From Ipomoea triloba (Eukaryota; Streptophyta; Magnoliopsida; Solanales; Convolvulaceae), in contig NC_044927.1 in NCBI RefSeq assembly GCF_003576645.1, positions 12,392,218 through 12,456,217 of the forward strand: a stretch of DNA of 64,000 bases. Direction: 5' to 3'. Each line of letters opens with the position of its first letter. The stretch's first letter is position 1. Below, one piece after another: positions 10,458 through 21,340 of the stretch. The notes beneath the pieces were generated by a model. It ran no database searches. It saw only the letters and a program-made list of their open reading frames with translations, and was not told the DNA's origin. Position numbers and translations under genes: made by a program.

Positions 10458-13000
10458 AGAACCCAATATTTCCCATCTGCGTGTATTCGGGTGTGCAGTC
10501 TATACCCCCATACCACCTACAAATCGTATCGGGTGTGCAGTCTATACCCCCATACCACCTACAAATCGTACCTCCATGGGCCCGCAACGAAAAATACCAC
10601 CTACAAATCGTACCTCCATGGGCCCGCAACGAAAACTAGGTATATATGTTGGTTATGAATCTCCCTCAATTATTAAATACCTAGAGCCCATGACAGGAGA
10701 TCAGTTTACTGCGAGGTACGCAGACTGCATTTTTGATGAAGATCATTTCCCGGCATTAGAGGGAGATAAAAGTCCTTATTTAACGAAATGCCGAGAAATT
10801 TCATGGGACGAAAAAGATCTTCAGTACCTAGACCCACGTACTAGTCAAACTGAACTGGAAGTTCAGAAAATTATTAATTTGCAAAATTTAGCAAATAACC
10901 TGCCAGATACTTTTACTGATAATAAAGGAGTGACCAGGTCCTATATCCCTACTGTGAATGCTCCTTCGAGAGTAGAAGTCCCCAAGGGATCAGGTATGCA
11001 CACTGACACTCCTCATCGCCAGAAGCGCGGGAGACCAGTTGGTGCAAAAGATTTAAATCTGCGGAAAACGAGAATTGGTAAAATATCTTAGTCACTCTAG
11101 AAAAATCTTAGCCGTCTTGAAGACGGGGAACCCAGTGAATCTGCACGTGCTCTAAATAATTTGAACACTTGGAATGCGGAACATCCAGATCAGAATATTT
11201 TGGGAAATGATAATGATCTGGTTGATATCAATATAGAAATTGCCATAAATTTTGTTGATACAGGAGAAACATATAACAGAGATTTAATAGTCGTCGACGA
11301 CACGTTTGCCTATGCAGTTGCCTGTAATATTCCACATAATAATCTGGATCCAGAACCAAAATCAATAACAGAGTGCCAGAAGCGCCCTGACTGGTTGAAG
11401 TGGAAAGAGGCAATTGAGGCAGAGCTTAACTCGCTTAATAAAAGAAAAGTGTTTGGTCCCACCGTACTTACCCCAAAAGATGTGATCCCAGTAGGATCTA
11501 AGTGGGTATTCGTACGGAAGAGGAATGAAAACAATGAGGTGGTTAGATATAAAGCGAGATTGGTAGCTCAAGGGTTCACGCAGAGACCCGGAATTGATTT
11601 TGAAGAGACATATTCTCCTGTTATTGATGGTATTTCATTCCGCTATTTAATATCACTGGCAGTAAACATGAAATTAGATATGCAGTTGATGGATGTAGTG
11701 ACAGCTTACCTTTATGGGTCACTAGATGCTGATATATACATGAAAATACCCGAAGGTATTCAAAATCCCAATACAAGAGGGAAAGATCGAAACATGTATA
11801 GCATCAAACTTCAAAGGTCATTATATGGCTTGAAGCAATCGGGTAGAATGTGGTATAACCATTTGAGTGAATTCCTCCTGAAGAAGGGATATGTGAAAAA
11901 TGATATTTGTCCTTGTATATTCATCAAGAAGTCATATAATGGTTTTTGTATTATATCTGTCTATGTCGATGACATGAACATTATTGGGACAAACAAAGAT
12001 ATTATAGAAGCGTGTTCATCCTTAAAGGCAGAATTTGAAATGAAAGACTTGGGAAAAACCAAGTTTTGCCTCGGCCTGCAGATCGAGCATCTCCCCAATG
12101 GAATTTTTCCACCAAGCTAACTATGTTAATAAATTATTGGAGAAATTCTATATGGATAAATCTCATCCCCTTAGCACTCCAATGGTAGTCCGGTCCCTTG
12201 AAGCGGACAAAGACCCATTTAGACCTAAGGAGGATAATGAAGACATACTAGGACCTGAAGTTCCTTACCTGAGTGCTATTGGACCCTTGCTTTATCTGGC
12301 TAATTGCACTAGACCTGATATTGCTTTCTCAGTGAACTTACTTGCTAGATTTAGTGCCTCCCCAACCAGAAGACATTGGAGTGGAGTAAAGCATATCTTT
12401 AGATATCTCCAAGGGACAAAAGATCTTGGTCTTTATTTTGAAAATAACCAGGACATTACATTGATGGGATATTCAGACGGTGGTTATATGTCTGACCCTC
12501 ATAATGCTAAATCTCAAACTGGTTATGTTTTCCTTTGTGGAGGTACTGCTATATCTTGGAGGTCCGTTAAGCAGACATTAGTTGCTACCTCATCTAATCA
12601 CTCGGAAATAATCGCTTTATATGAAACCTCACGTGAATGTGTATGGTTGAGGTCATTGATACAACGTATCCATAGCTCATGTGGTACAATGAGCAAAGTT
12701 GATTCCCCCACTGTCCTATATGAGGACAATGCGGCATGTGTTGCACAGATGAGTAGTGGGTACGTTAAAGGAGGCCTTACCAAACATATTGCTCCTAAAT
12801 TGTTTTACCCACATGAACTCCAGAAGAGTGGTGAGATACTCATTGAAAAGGTTCGCTCTAGTGAAAATCTAGCAGATTTGTTCACTAAATCCCTGCCAAC
12901 ATCCACATTTGAGAAATTTGTTTATAAAATCGGGATGCGAAGGCTTGGAAGATTGTTGCCTTCAGGGGGAGCGATAAACTCTAAAAGTATAAATGAATAG
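9301..13000 (+). pseudogene. Copia-1 pol: protease, integrase, reverse transcriptase, RNase H
   Basis: The protease and integrase (9301-10370) carry three in-frame stops. The frame resumes 10396-11091 with the integrase C-terminus (inflated by 42-bp duplications) and is stopped by TAG at 11089-11091. RT follows at 11161-12120: the IGSKW-like VGSKWVFVRKR, RYKARLVAQGFTQ, QLMDVVTAYLYG, LYGLKQSGRMWYNH and the catalytic VYVDDMNIIG are all present. Near 12100 a frameshift moves the rest to the 12098-13000 frame, which contains the copia RNase H (YSDGGYMSD, ATSSNHSEI, YEDNAACVAQ, TKHIAPK). Pol would copy element RNA and integrate the cDNA. The enzyme domains are recognisable and most catalytic residues remain, but four stops and a frameshift abolish the polyprotein. 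Confidence 0.9.
10416..10635 (+). repeat. Three staggered 42-bp tandem duplications
   Basis: Exact pairs: 10416-10457/10458-10499, 10487-10528/10529-10570 and 10552-10593/10594-10635. Each is 42 bp, so the integrase frame is kept and the protein shows three stepped 14-residue repeats. The same 42-bp pattern recurs at 23701-23893 in an unrelated element, pointing to an assembly cause. Confidence 0.95.
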
Positions 13001-13246
13001 ATGGTCTTGGAGACCTTTAAAATCTCGAAGGTGACGCCTAGAAGGCTTATGGTTGTACTCTTTTTCCCTTAGCTAATTTTTCTCCCATTGGGTTTTTATT
13101 AGGCTAAGGTTTTTAATGAGGCAATCGATGCAACACATCTTTTATACTGCATGTACTCTTTTCCTCGTCTAGGTTTTTCCCACAGGGTTTTTCTAGCGAG
13201 GTTTTTAACGAGGCATGAGTATAGCTATTTAATGGCCAAGGGGGAG
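13001..13246 (+). other. 3' untranslated region and polypurine tract of Copia-1
   Basis: Contains two related blocks around 13060-13125 and 13155-13215 built from TAGGTTTTTCCCACAGGG-like and GAGGTTTTTAACGAGGC-like strings. It ends in the polypurine tract AAGGGGGAG (13238-13246), directly abutting the 3' LTR. The PPT primes plus-strand DNA synthesis. Confidence 0.85.
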
Positions 13247-13524
13247 TGTTATAAATGTTTTATTTGATGGCCATTAAATCTTAGGACTCTCCATTTGCCT
13301 TCCATTATTTCATTGTTTATGTTAAAGGAAATGAAAGGTTGTGGAATGTGTATATATTGATATGGATTGCTTAATGAATGTATGAGCTCTTGTGATCTTG
13401 TGTTATTGTTCTTCTTCTCCTTTTCCCTTTTCTCTACACTATATTATCATATATATAATCTCCGAGCAATTACCGGGTAATCACCACACGAGAACTGAGT
13501 TAATCGATAAGCCAAATCACAACA
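13247..13524 (+). repeat. 3' LTR of Copia-1
   Basis: 278 bp, same length as the 5' LTR, starting TGTTATAAATG directly after the PPT and ending ATCACAACA, followed by TSD GACGA. Confidence 0.95.
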
Positions 13525-15320
13525 GACGATTGTTTATTATGGCAACCTTTGGTTAAAGTATTGAATAAAATATCGAATTTGAATCTTAATGAAATATTTA
13601 ATAATTCAAATATATATATATATGTATTGTTTATTTGTATTAGAGATGACCAAATCTCGAGCCTGGTCTGATCCCGTGCAGGGCCAGGGTTGGACTTGCG
13701 CCTAGTTTAGCACTGATCAGGATCGGACCAAATCTTGAGCCTAGTCTGGTCCCGTGCCGGGCCTACCCCGAGCTGGTCCCGGGCTAGGCTTAGATTTATA
13801 TTTTTTTTATATAAAATATTTATAAATTGTTTGAAATGAAATTTAAACTATTGACCTCATTATTAACAACAAAAGTTCTTACCACTTAAACTACTAATGG
13901 GATATAAACCCAGACCGGGTGGACCAAAGAGGAGGTTGGGTTACGCGTAAGATAATATGAAATCTTAATAATAGGAATTAAGAATCAAAATAATTACTTC
14001 ACCTGGGTGAACCAATAAAATTGTTTGGATTCCGAATAGGAGAAAATGACCCATCATTCAGGACTGTTACCATGATTTCGTTCAGCTGCCCAAAGAATTA
14101 GTAAAGTCGTTTCTTTCGATACCATCATCAACAATTGCATGTGTTCGGACGAAGGTCCATGCGACTTTATTCTAAACATGGAATTATCGAATTATTTTGT
14201 TTTCCGCACAAGACAAACGACAATTGCATGTTTCAAAAACAAGCCTGGAGCGAGTCTCTTGAAAAATCAGAATAATTGCATTGTTTAATGCTAAATTTAG
14301 TTTTTGCCAGATTTAAAAGATTTTCCCATTTCGAATATGCTTCCTCTTCTCATTCTGGATACAAGCGCCTACCGTCTTCTTCTCGACATAAAACACCTAA
14401 CCCACCTTCTCAATACGAAACAGTCACATATTAACCAACTTACGTGCGGAAATGTTCGCTTTTGGGTTAGCCAAATAACACTACAAGATACATAACGTCC
14501 ATAGAACAATATTTATTTATTCAAAATATCTTTCGATCCAAGACGAACTACGTACATAATTTTTTCGGCAGACAACACTATAGGTGTTACCTCATCCCAC
14601 TCCAGATACACACATTCTTCTCGTCATGACGCACACATCCCCACTTGTCAGAGCAATACACGGACACATTAAGGAAGTTATTTTGTGTGTTCAGTGACTT
14701 TTGTAATAAAAAATAAATGGCTTACGTCTATTAATTTCTATATCTAATGACTTGTACCAAAAACTAAAAAAATGCAGAATAGCAAATACCTAACGCGGGT
14801 TAATTTAATACGGAGTATATAAACTGCACAACCCATAATAATATACCGTACGAATAAATACACATCCTAAACAAAAAACATAACGGAAGCCAAAAAACAA
14901 AAGTTACAACTTTAGATCATCAAAACAATAATACAACGTCTCTGTAACGTGTATAACATAATATTCATTTATTCCAAATAAATGCATCTTCGGTGAAATC
15001 TATTTCTGCCTGCCTGCCTGGTCTTATGATTTGCATATGCCATGGACATCACCTTTCATTTTCAGAACACCCTTCAATACATATTGGTTTGAAGCACAGA
15101 ACGTGCCGGAATTTACAGTTTGAAGACCGTCACATAAAAATTTAAGGTATCCTAATACGCATTTAAACCCCAAAAAAATCCAAATGCGACGCATTTTGGG
15201 AAAAGGCGAAGATGGCTTCACTTCAGATGAAAATGTGACTTGAATAAACTACCACCTGTACGGTCTACTACTAGAAGTAAGCCTGCCCGTCTTACAATTA
15301 CATTGAAGCTTAATTCCACC
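13525..15320. other. AT-rich flank, right side of Copia-1
   Basis: Continuation of the 3635-5012 flank. A GC-rich block at about 13645-13795 holds two related copies of a CCAAATCTYGAGCCTRGTCT-like string. About 13830-13905 has a weak SINE-like head on the minus strand (TAGTTTAAGTGG). The rest shows no convincing gene; a 65-codon minus frame at 15024-15221 is not supported by any motif. Confidence 0.5.
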
Positions 15321-15755
15321 TGTTGGTCCCAAAAGAAATAAGGAAAAGTCTAGAGGGGGGGGGGGGGATGGATAGACTTTTCTCCCAATTTCAATAGCTA
15401 AGCCAAATATAAAATCAAACCAAAACACTTAACAGATTGTTAGTGTCTTGTATGCAACGGAATAATAAATAATTGAGTAGTGTGTGTTTTACGTGTGGAT
15501 CGTGCATGCACAAATAAATAAAGTAAAGCAATAATGGACACAAGAAATTTATAGCGGTTCGGAGGTGTATGTAATCCTCCTACTCCACTTTCTCCTATCT
15601 CCAGGAAGAATCCACTATATCCACAACTCCCTAGTTACAAGATACAATGAATTATCCACGATCCAGTACTTTGATCACCAAGCCCACACTAATCGTTCCC
15701 TTCTGTAACATAGTGCTTTGATCACCAAACCCACACTAGTTACGCCCCGTGATCT
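15321..15755 (-). repeat. Copia-A family LTR fragment (left copy)
   Basis: Starts TGTTGGTCCCAAAAG and matches the Copia-A LTR at 43034-43324 plus 52398-52553 closely, in the same orientation, then diverges after GTGATCTAG. It contains repeated CTTTGATCACCAA-type units and a run of about 13 G (near 15355-15367). It could be the 3' LTR of the Copia-A element whose body is at 36742-43033, pushed away by the Athila block, or a separate truncated copy. The 5 bp before it (CCACC) were not found beyond the right-hand copy. Confidence 0.7.
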
Positions 15756-16041
15756 AGTTCGACAAAGCCATGTTGAGTTTAACAAAAATTCATACTAGTT
15801 GAATTATTTTTCGGCAAGTTTTTTATACGCATTTGCAACTAACCATTTTTTACAACTTTATTTAAGTGATGCGTTTGACACACTTGCAAAAATAATCCAT
15901 CTAACAATTAAACTTATACCAAAAAATAAGTCTAGATCATAAGGAAATATATTAAATCAAGATAGATGAATATAAGGAGTAATTTCGGAACCATAAACAG
16001 TAATTTCGAACATCAGCTTACAAAAAATATCAGACTTGAAC
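15756..16041. other. Unassigned AT-rich segment
   Basis: No frame, LTR end or repeat recognised. It lies between the Copia-A LTR fragment and the left limit of element X, so it may be Copia-A 3' sequence or the truncated end of X. Confidence 0.4.
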
Positions 16042-16443
16042 GGGTTACCTCCTTGCTCTTTTCTTCTCCCTTTCGAGCTTCATCACGCCATTGATTTGAT
16101 CTCTTAGTTTAAAGAAATCATCTTTGAATAGTTGGGTAACTGCTTCATCACATACTCTACCCTTCATATAATTTTCAAAGGCCTCATTCAGATTCATTCC
16201 TAGTAAAATTACGGCTTCAAACCAGATGATGCATTCTTCAAAGCTTCTCTCAAAATCCTAACTTAGATTCATCAACTCCTGCATATTTTCTCAAAGAATT
16301 CCACATCTCTCATTTCTTTCTCTTTATTCCTTCCAACTTGTTTTACTCATCAACCCATAGCTTTTGATCCGTTGAACTCAACTTCTTGACTTTAGCAGGT
16401 AGGTTTTGCATGGTCCATACTTTGTTTGGATATGATGTGTTAT

Positions 16444-18902
16444 TCACAAAGTATGACTCGGATGAAGGTTTTGAACCTGAGCCAGAACCTCCTCGCTAAC
16501 TAAACTGAGCAAAGCCAGTTTGAACACTTCTTCCACTGACATGGCCACCACTCCCTTCATGCGGTCGTACTGCTGAAATGTTGAGGCATATTTGATTGAG
16601 TGTCTCTTCCCCCCATTTTGCATTATCAACAAGGAAGGAGATGGCTTTATAATCCTACTCCTGGGTAAACTTCATGGTATCAACCATAACATTGGTGTGT
16701 TGAGAAACTGATTTCAAAAGTTGTATCCCAGCAACCATTTGCGCAAGCTCAATTTCCATTTTATTGATCCGAGCCTCTTGGTATTGAATCAGCTTTAGCT
16801 GTTCGATATGCTTCTCTTGTTGCATTTTCTCATATAATACATTCTTTTCCTTCATGCATTTGATGAGGGTCATGAGAGTTTCAGTCAAACTATTTTTCAA
16901 ATGAGATTCGGCTTTATCAACTTTTGCAAGAAGCTTCCTTTGAGGGTCAGCAAGCCTGTACAGGTTGTTTTTGATAAACACATGATGATCAATGGCTAGC
17001 AATCCTTGATTCTCAAGTGTAGCTCTAAACTTTTCACAAATAGTTTCTTGAGTTTCTCCCATCCTTACAAATAGTGAGGTCAGGATGTTTTCTTCGTTTT
17101 CTTCCATCCTTCTTGAAGATTTCAACTTCAGTTCCCTGATAGACTCTTGCCAATCCCTTGCAGTGGGGTTTCAATAATTTGCAACTCACCATCATTAGTT
17201 TTACGTTGAGAGTTTCCTTCTTCATTGCCGTGTAAGGCTTCCTCTTCTCTATCATGGTACTCATCTATATCTTGCATGAGATGATCTGAAAGAATTGGTT
17301 GCTCAAAAAGTGGTCTCACTTCTAAGGGCGATTCACCAACTACAGTTGTCATCTCCATTTGAGGAAAGCCTTCTACATAGCCAATATTCACATCTGTCAA
17401 TTGTCCCCCCCCCCCGCCCCCAATTTCTGCTTCTACATCTTCTCGCATTTCTTCCTTATCTTCGGCCACAATTTTCTGTAAATTTCTCCCTTATTTCTTC
17501 TACAACATCTTTTGTAGTAATTTCTTTTTCAGCTTGTGTCTCAATCTCTGCAGGTTTCTCAATAAATGCTTCTTCATAAGTAGCATTGTTTTCAGTAGAG
17601 TCTTCTTCAATTTCCTCATTTTAGTCTCGGCCAATACCGATTTCAACATCACCACCTTCATTTAAATTTTCTATTTCTACTTCCCTGTCAACAGCAATTT
17701 CGACCAAACCTTCTTCTTGATTTGCATTTGCATCCTTTTCAGCGACAACATCCTTTTCAACAGCATGCACAAGATTTGTTTCCACAAGATTGTCTTCATC
17801 CACTGTAGGTTGTTTCTCGGCCACAACAGGTTCATGACCGGAGCATCATGAAACTCGAGTGTTTCAGCCAGTGGTTGACTCGAGATCCTTCTTTGCAGTT
17901 CATTAGATACTTGCACTTCAACTCTTGCAAGTTCCATACGGGTGGTATCTTCTATCTCATGAAACTGCGGTATCTCCGGTCGATAGACATCTTCTGCTAG
18001 ATTTTCAATCACTACTTCGAATGGTATGATAGCCCTGGCCGTACTGATGGCTTCTTGATCACCGGGCTAAGGGTTGCTGGAGGCCAAGAACTCACTTGCC
18101 TCTGATGTTGCTGCAATACTCCTCCTTCAAGTGGTGACTTCGGAATGTCTGCTATAGCTTCCCATTTTCCCATAGTTAGGACCAAATCTTCTGAAGAGAA
18201 TTCTGTAATCACCCACATTCTTTCGCTTTCTTAGTTTAGTTCCATTCTTTCTCAAAATCTCGTAGATCATTAGTCTGTATCCGACTCTTTGTTTGAATTT
18301 GTCTCCTATCAGTGGTTCGTCCTTCGGCTTTGTAGCAGTAATAAATTCACATACTTTGTTAAACAAATATTTTGCCCAGTAAAAGGTGACTCCTTGCATG
18401 ATTCCATTCATAAGTTTCACAGATGATGAAGATAGTTCATCCAAACTTCCAAGTTTGTAGTCAAGAGTCTTGTAGATTATCTCTATTAGCATTTCATATT
18501 CTATCTTCAAAATCTTCTTCTGACCAGACAAATTCAGAACTTCAGAGGTGTTGAGTCCACGAATTTGGTTCCAGAATGGGTGAACTTCATAGGAATGGTT
18601 ATCCGTCATTAAGTCAGATTCAGGGAAGTTGTAGCAATTCCGAATATCTTGCTCAACAAGTTCTACGTCAATTCCTCTCCTTTGAAATTTGATGCATGTA
18701 GATAGAATTCAGCTACATCAACTTCATTAATCCCAGAGTAGGAATAAGTACAGAACTTGAGAATATTGCATTCTTCTAGGGCTCTTAGGATTTTCCCTAC
18801 TTCTTCCTTATCAGTTGCAGCAATCATGAAGTATTCGGGGTTGAGAATCATTCTAGCTTGCACTTGCTTAGCCAATTTTAGCAGATTGTTGACTTGCGCC
18901 AT
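16444..18902 (-). pseudogene. Element X long ORF of unknown function, broken
   Basis: Successive minus-strand frames (18902-18663, 18609-18127, 18218-18012, 18012-17677, 17824-17621, 17469-17128, 17125-16655, 16632-16444) read like one decayed protein of roughly 800 residues. The N-terminal third (MAQVNNLLKLAKQVQARMIL) resembles globular domains seen in plant retroelement-associated hypothetical proteins; I cannot name the family. The middle is strongly acidic (runs such as VEIENLNEGGDVEI) and includes a Gly run over a C-rich tract at 17404-17419. The C-terminal part (17125-16655) is Lys/Glu-rich with heptad-like spacing, probably a coiled coil. At 18675-18690 a clear frameshift joins the first two pieces. 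No zinc knuckle or protease is seen. It could be a divergent gag, a captured host gene, or an element-specific ORF. Confidence 0.5.
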
Positions 18903-19526
18903 TCGCCCATTCCTGATGAATGTTTGGTGATGTCGATGTCGAGAAAGAGAGAGAATTTGAATTTGGGAAGGTTTTGGATTTTCTGGAGAGCTTTAGAGCT
19001 TACCGAGTCATTTTGATAAGTGGAGTATTGTGGGGGAAATTTGTTTTGATTCGATGGGATAGGGTGTGTGTATGGTGGTGGGTGATGGTTATGTATATAA
19101 GATGGATAAGAGGTTGGATGCGGTAAGTAGTGATATGGAAATGGGTAAGGGTTTTGAGGTGGATAGTGATATGTTGGTGGAATGTAAGTATGGGTGGAAA
19201 GGAGATAATATGGATATAGTTGGGGTGGAATATAGTTCAAAGGATTTCCCTCATGGTGTGGGTAACCATGAGGATGCATTTGAGCTCTCATTGGCAAGCT
19301 TCTAATTGATTTTCAATAAAATTCTCTGCACAAAGCTTGACCAACAACAAATCTTTTGCAACTAGAAGTAGTTGCAAGTGAGCACAAGATATACAAGACA
19401 ATGTAAGCTCACTTCTTCAAGCAAATAATCAAAATAAGAAAACAAATTTAAACAAAAGAAAAAGCAATTCAAGAACTCTTAAAATTCTACTTCAAAGATG
19501 TCAACACAATTCAAAACCGTTTGCCA
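18903..19526 (-). other. Leader of element X
   Basis: Contains a minus-strand 139-codon frame (19297-18878) very rich in Pro, Tyr and His. Its composition reflects a pyrimidine-biased leader and it overlaps the start of the ORF above in another frame, so I treat it as probably non-coding. A genuine small upstream ORF is the alternative. Confidence 0.45.
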
Positions 19527-19544
19527 TCCCCGGCAACGACGCCA
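19527..19544 (-). other. Primer-binding site of element X
   Basis: Minus strand TGGCGTCGTTGCCGGGGA, three bases from the LTR end. It differs at one base from TGGCGCCGTTGCCGGGGA, the Athila-type site usually attributed to tRNA-Asp. Confidence 0.9.
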
Positions 19545-19547
19545 TTT

Positions 19548-20878
19548 TGATGTTGTGGTTTAGTGTGAGTTGTGAATGTGAAGGTGGTAAAACGAAGAGT
19601 CAAGACTCCCCGAGTGTCGTGTCTCTCAAGGATGTCGAATGGGAATCGAATTAGTGTGTTGGCATCTAAGAAGTTGAAAGAAAAGAGTTACGAGATTTGG
19701 TAAGGGTTAGATTCATTGGTAAGAAGGTAGAAAGGTTGATAGTGGTTGTGTAAAAGAAATGTAAAGACGGAGATCGGGGCCTTAGGCTTCTCTATGTGGA
19801 CTATCTATGTATGGTTTCGTGAGCTAGAGATGTGGAATAGACTAGGGAGTTCATGGCACATCACCAAGTGGCGTCACACTTTGGACTCCCACATCCTCAT
19901 TCGGTTGGGGCATTTCATCGAACACATTGTCTACCACTCCTCTCGGATCTTGTCCTTTCGGACTAAGAGCGGAGATGTGGGTGAGTTAGGCTCGTGAGTG
20001 GCCGCTATCGCGCACACACTCACTTCCTTTGGGTTTGCTACCTAATGTGGCCACACTTAGGCACAAAGCATCAATAAACATCATCCACACAAGATCATCA
20101 TCCAACAATCAAAAAGCTCACATTTAATCTAGCAATTTATATCAAACATTCACATAGATTGACCTTGGGGCCACCAATCCCCTTTCTACTCTACTCTAAC
20201 ATACTAAAGAAACAAGGAAAAGATATGAAATCTCAAAGAAGCAAATATTAGATTAAGAAATGGATAGAATAGTTACCACCCTCAAGAGGGGAGTCTTTTA
20301 CACTGTCTTTGAAATTCCAATCTTCCTCCTTGCCCTTGAAGCTAATCTAATCTAGGAGAAGAGGAATTTCCCCCAAAAGGGGAGGAAAACCCCAAGAAAA
20401 CCTAATCTATGCTATTGTATGCTAAAATCTGATTTTATCTACTAATATCTACTGCCTAGGCCTTGGGATAATGATCCTTATATAGGGGGAACAAAATAGG
20501 GGCAAGATAGACAATTTCCGCGCAGCAGAATTTTAGGGTGACACAGGGCTCTCGACGCGTCGAGCCTTGAGGCTTCGACGATTATCGCCACGCGTGGTGG
20601 AGGGCGTGGGGAGCTACTGGAATTATTCCACGCCTCTCCACACGCGTGTGAGGCCGTGTGGGATGCTCCTGCTTCATGGTTTCTTCATTTTCTGCTCAGT
20701 TTTGGCCTTAAGTCCTCCTTTTGGCTGTACAATAGCTTAAAAGCATCTTCCATACTCACGTTACAAGTTTTGGTCACATATGAGTCTAAACGCATGATAT
20801 TTTTATGAAATGGGTAATAAACTATACAATTCTAGCCCGTAAATGACCCTTAAAACAAGCTATTCTTGGTGCTTATCA
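19548..20878 (-). repeat. Shared LTR: 3' LTR of Y and 5' LTR of X
   Basis: 1331 bp, TGATGTTG...CTTATCA. On its left is the X primer-binding site. On its right, on the minus strand, is a polypurine tract (AAGTGTGGAAACTT) and then Y sequence. An LTR with PPT on one side and PBS on the other is the signature of two elements joined through one LTR. TATA box CCCTATATAAGG on the minus strand at about 20476-20488; U3 palindromes CTCGACGCGTCGAG, CCACGCGTGG and CACACGCGTGTG lie at about 20550-20655. Confidence 0.9.
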
Positions 20879-21335
20879 AAGTTTCCACACTTAAACCTTG
20901 TTTGTCCTCAAGCAAGCATACTTTTCTAAATTCTAATCATATAAGCACTAAGGATAGTTCGTTTTCTCATTGTTAATTGATCAAGTGATGTGTGGGTGTT
21001 CGGAGTTGAGTGGGTGAAATCCCCTACACTATCTACCAAAACCACTAAACTCATGCCGACCAAACGTAAGAAATATGCTAAGGAAGTTAAAGTCTCAAGA
21101 GATGGATATGACATAAAAAGTTTTACACCTTTCAAGCATGCAAAAGACAATAGGGTTTCACCTTGTATTTTCTAGGGGCCTCCAGCCGATCCGACTAGTG
21201 GGAACGATGTTCACCCCCTAGCCAATTTCCAACCAAAACGCCAAAGCCCCTTTACGTTATATAAGTGAGGGCAGGGACATGGACCGCTCATCGCCATGGC
21301 TTGGGCGATCACTCTATTTTCTCACTTCCTAGGAT
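20879..21335 (-). other. 3' internal end of element Y with polypurine tract
   Basis: Immediately next to the LTR the minus strand reads TTTAAGTGTGGAAACTT, the Athila-type PPT, preceded by GCTTGAGGACAAACAAGG. The remainder is non-coding; a 60-odd codon frame on each strand has no support. It is cut at 21336-21340 (AACGT) by insertion of Z. Confidence 0.75.
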
Positions 21336-21340
21336 AACGT

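Larger units (their letters stand above)
5013..13524 (+). mobile_element. Copia-1: Ty1/copia element with paired LTRs and TSD, containing an assembly duplication
   Basis: Bounded by 278-bp LTRs (5013-5290, 13247-13524) and flanked by the perfect TSD GACGA (5008-5012, 13525-13529). Gene order is gag, protease, integrase, RT, RNase H, which is Ty1/copia. The LTRs differ at about 3 positions (about 1.1%), so insertion was recent; at 1.3e-8 substitutions per site per year, an assumed rate, this is roughly 0.4 My. Despite that, gag has two frameshifts and pol has several in-frame stops, so it cannot move on its own. The 8512-bp span is inflated by a 1925-bp exact duplication joined at an N (8539) and by 126 bp of 42-bp duplications. 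The true length is probably near 6.46 kb. Confidence 0.95.
16042..19547 (-). mobile_element. Element X: internal region of an Athila-type non-autonomous element, 3' LTR missing
   Basis: Begins on the minus strand at an Athila-type PBS beside the LTR at 19548-20878 and runs left to about 16042, where a GGAGGTAACCC-like string (compare GGGAGGCAACCC in Z) is the last element-like feature. No protease, RT, RNase H or integrase motifs are visible in 3.5 kb. The left LTR and its TSD are absent, so the element is truncated. Its LTR belongs to the same family as Y, but the internal sequence is unrelated to that of Y except next to the PBS. Confidence 0.7.

Noticed and set aside
15024..15221. 65-codon minus-strand frame in flank DNA
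   Set aside because: Too short, no recognised motif, no neighbouring exon signal.
19746..19997. 83-codon plus-strand frame, nearly identical at 35535-35786
   Set aside because: It lies antisense in two LTR copies of the same family; similarity reflects recent shared descent of the LTR, not coding constraint.
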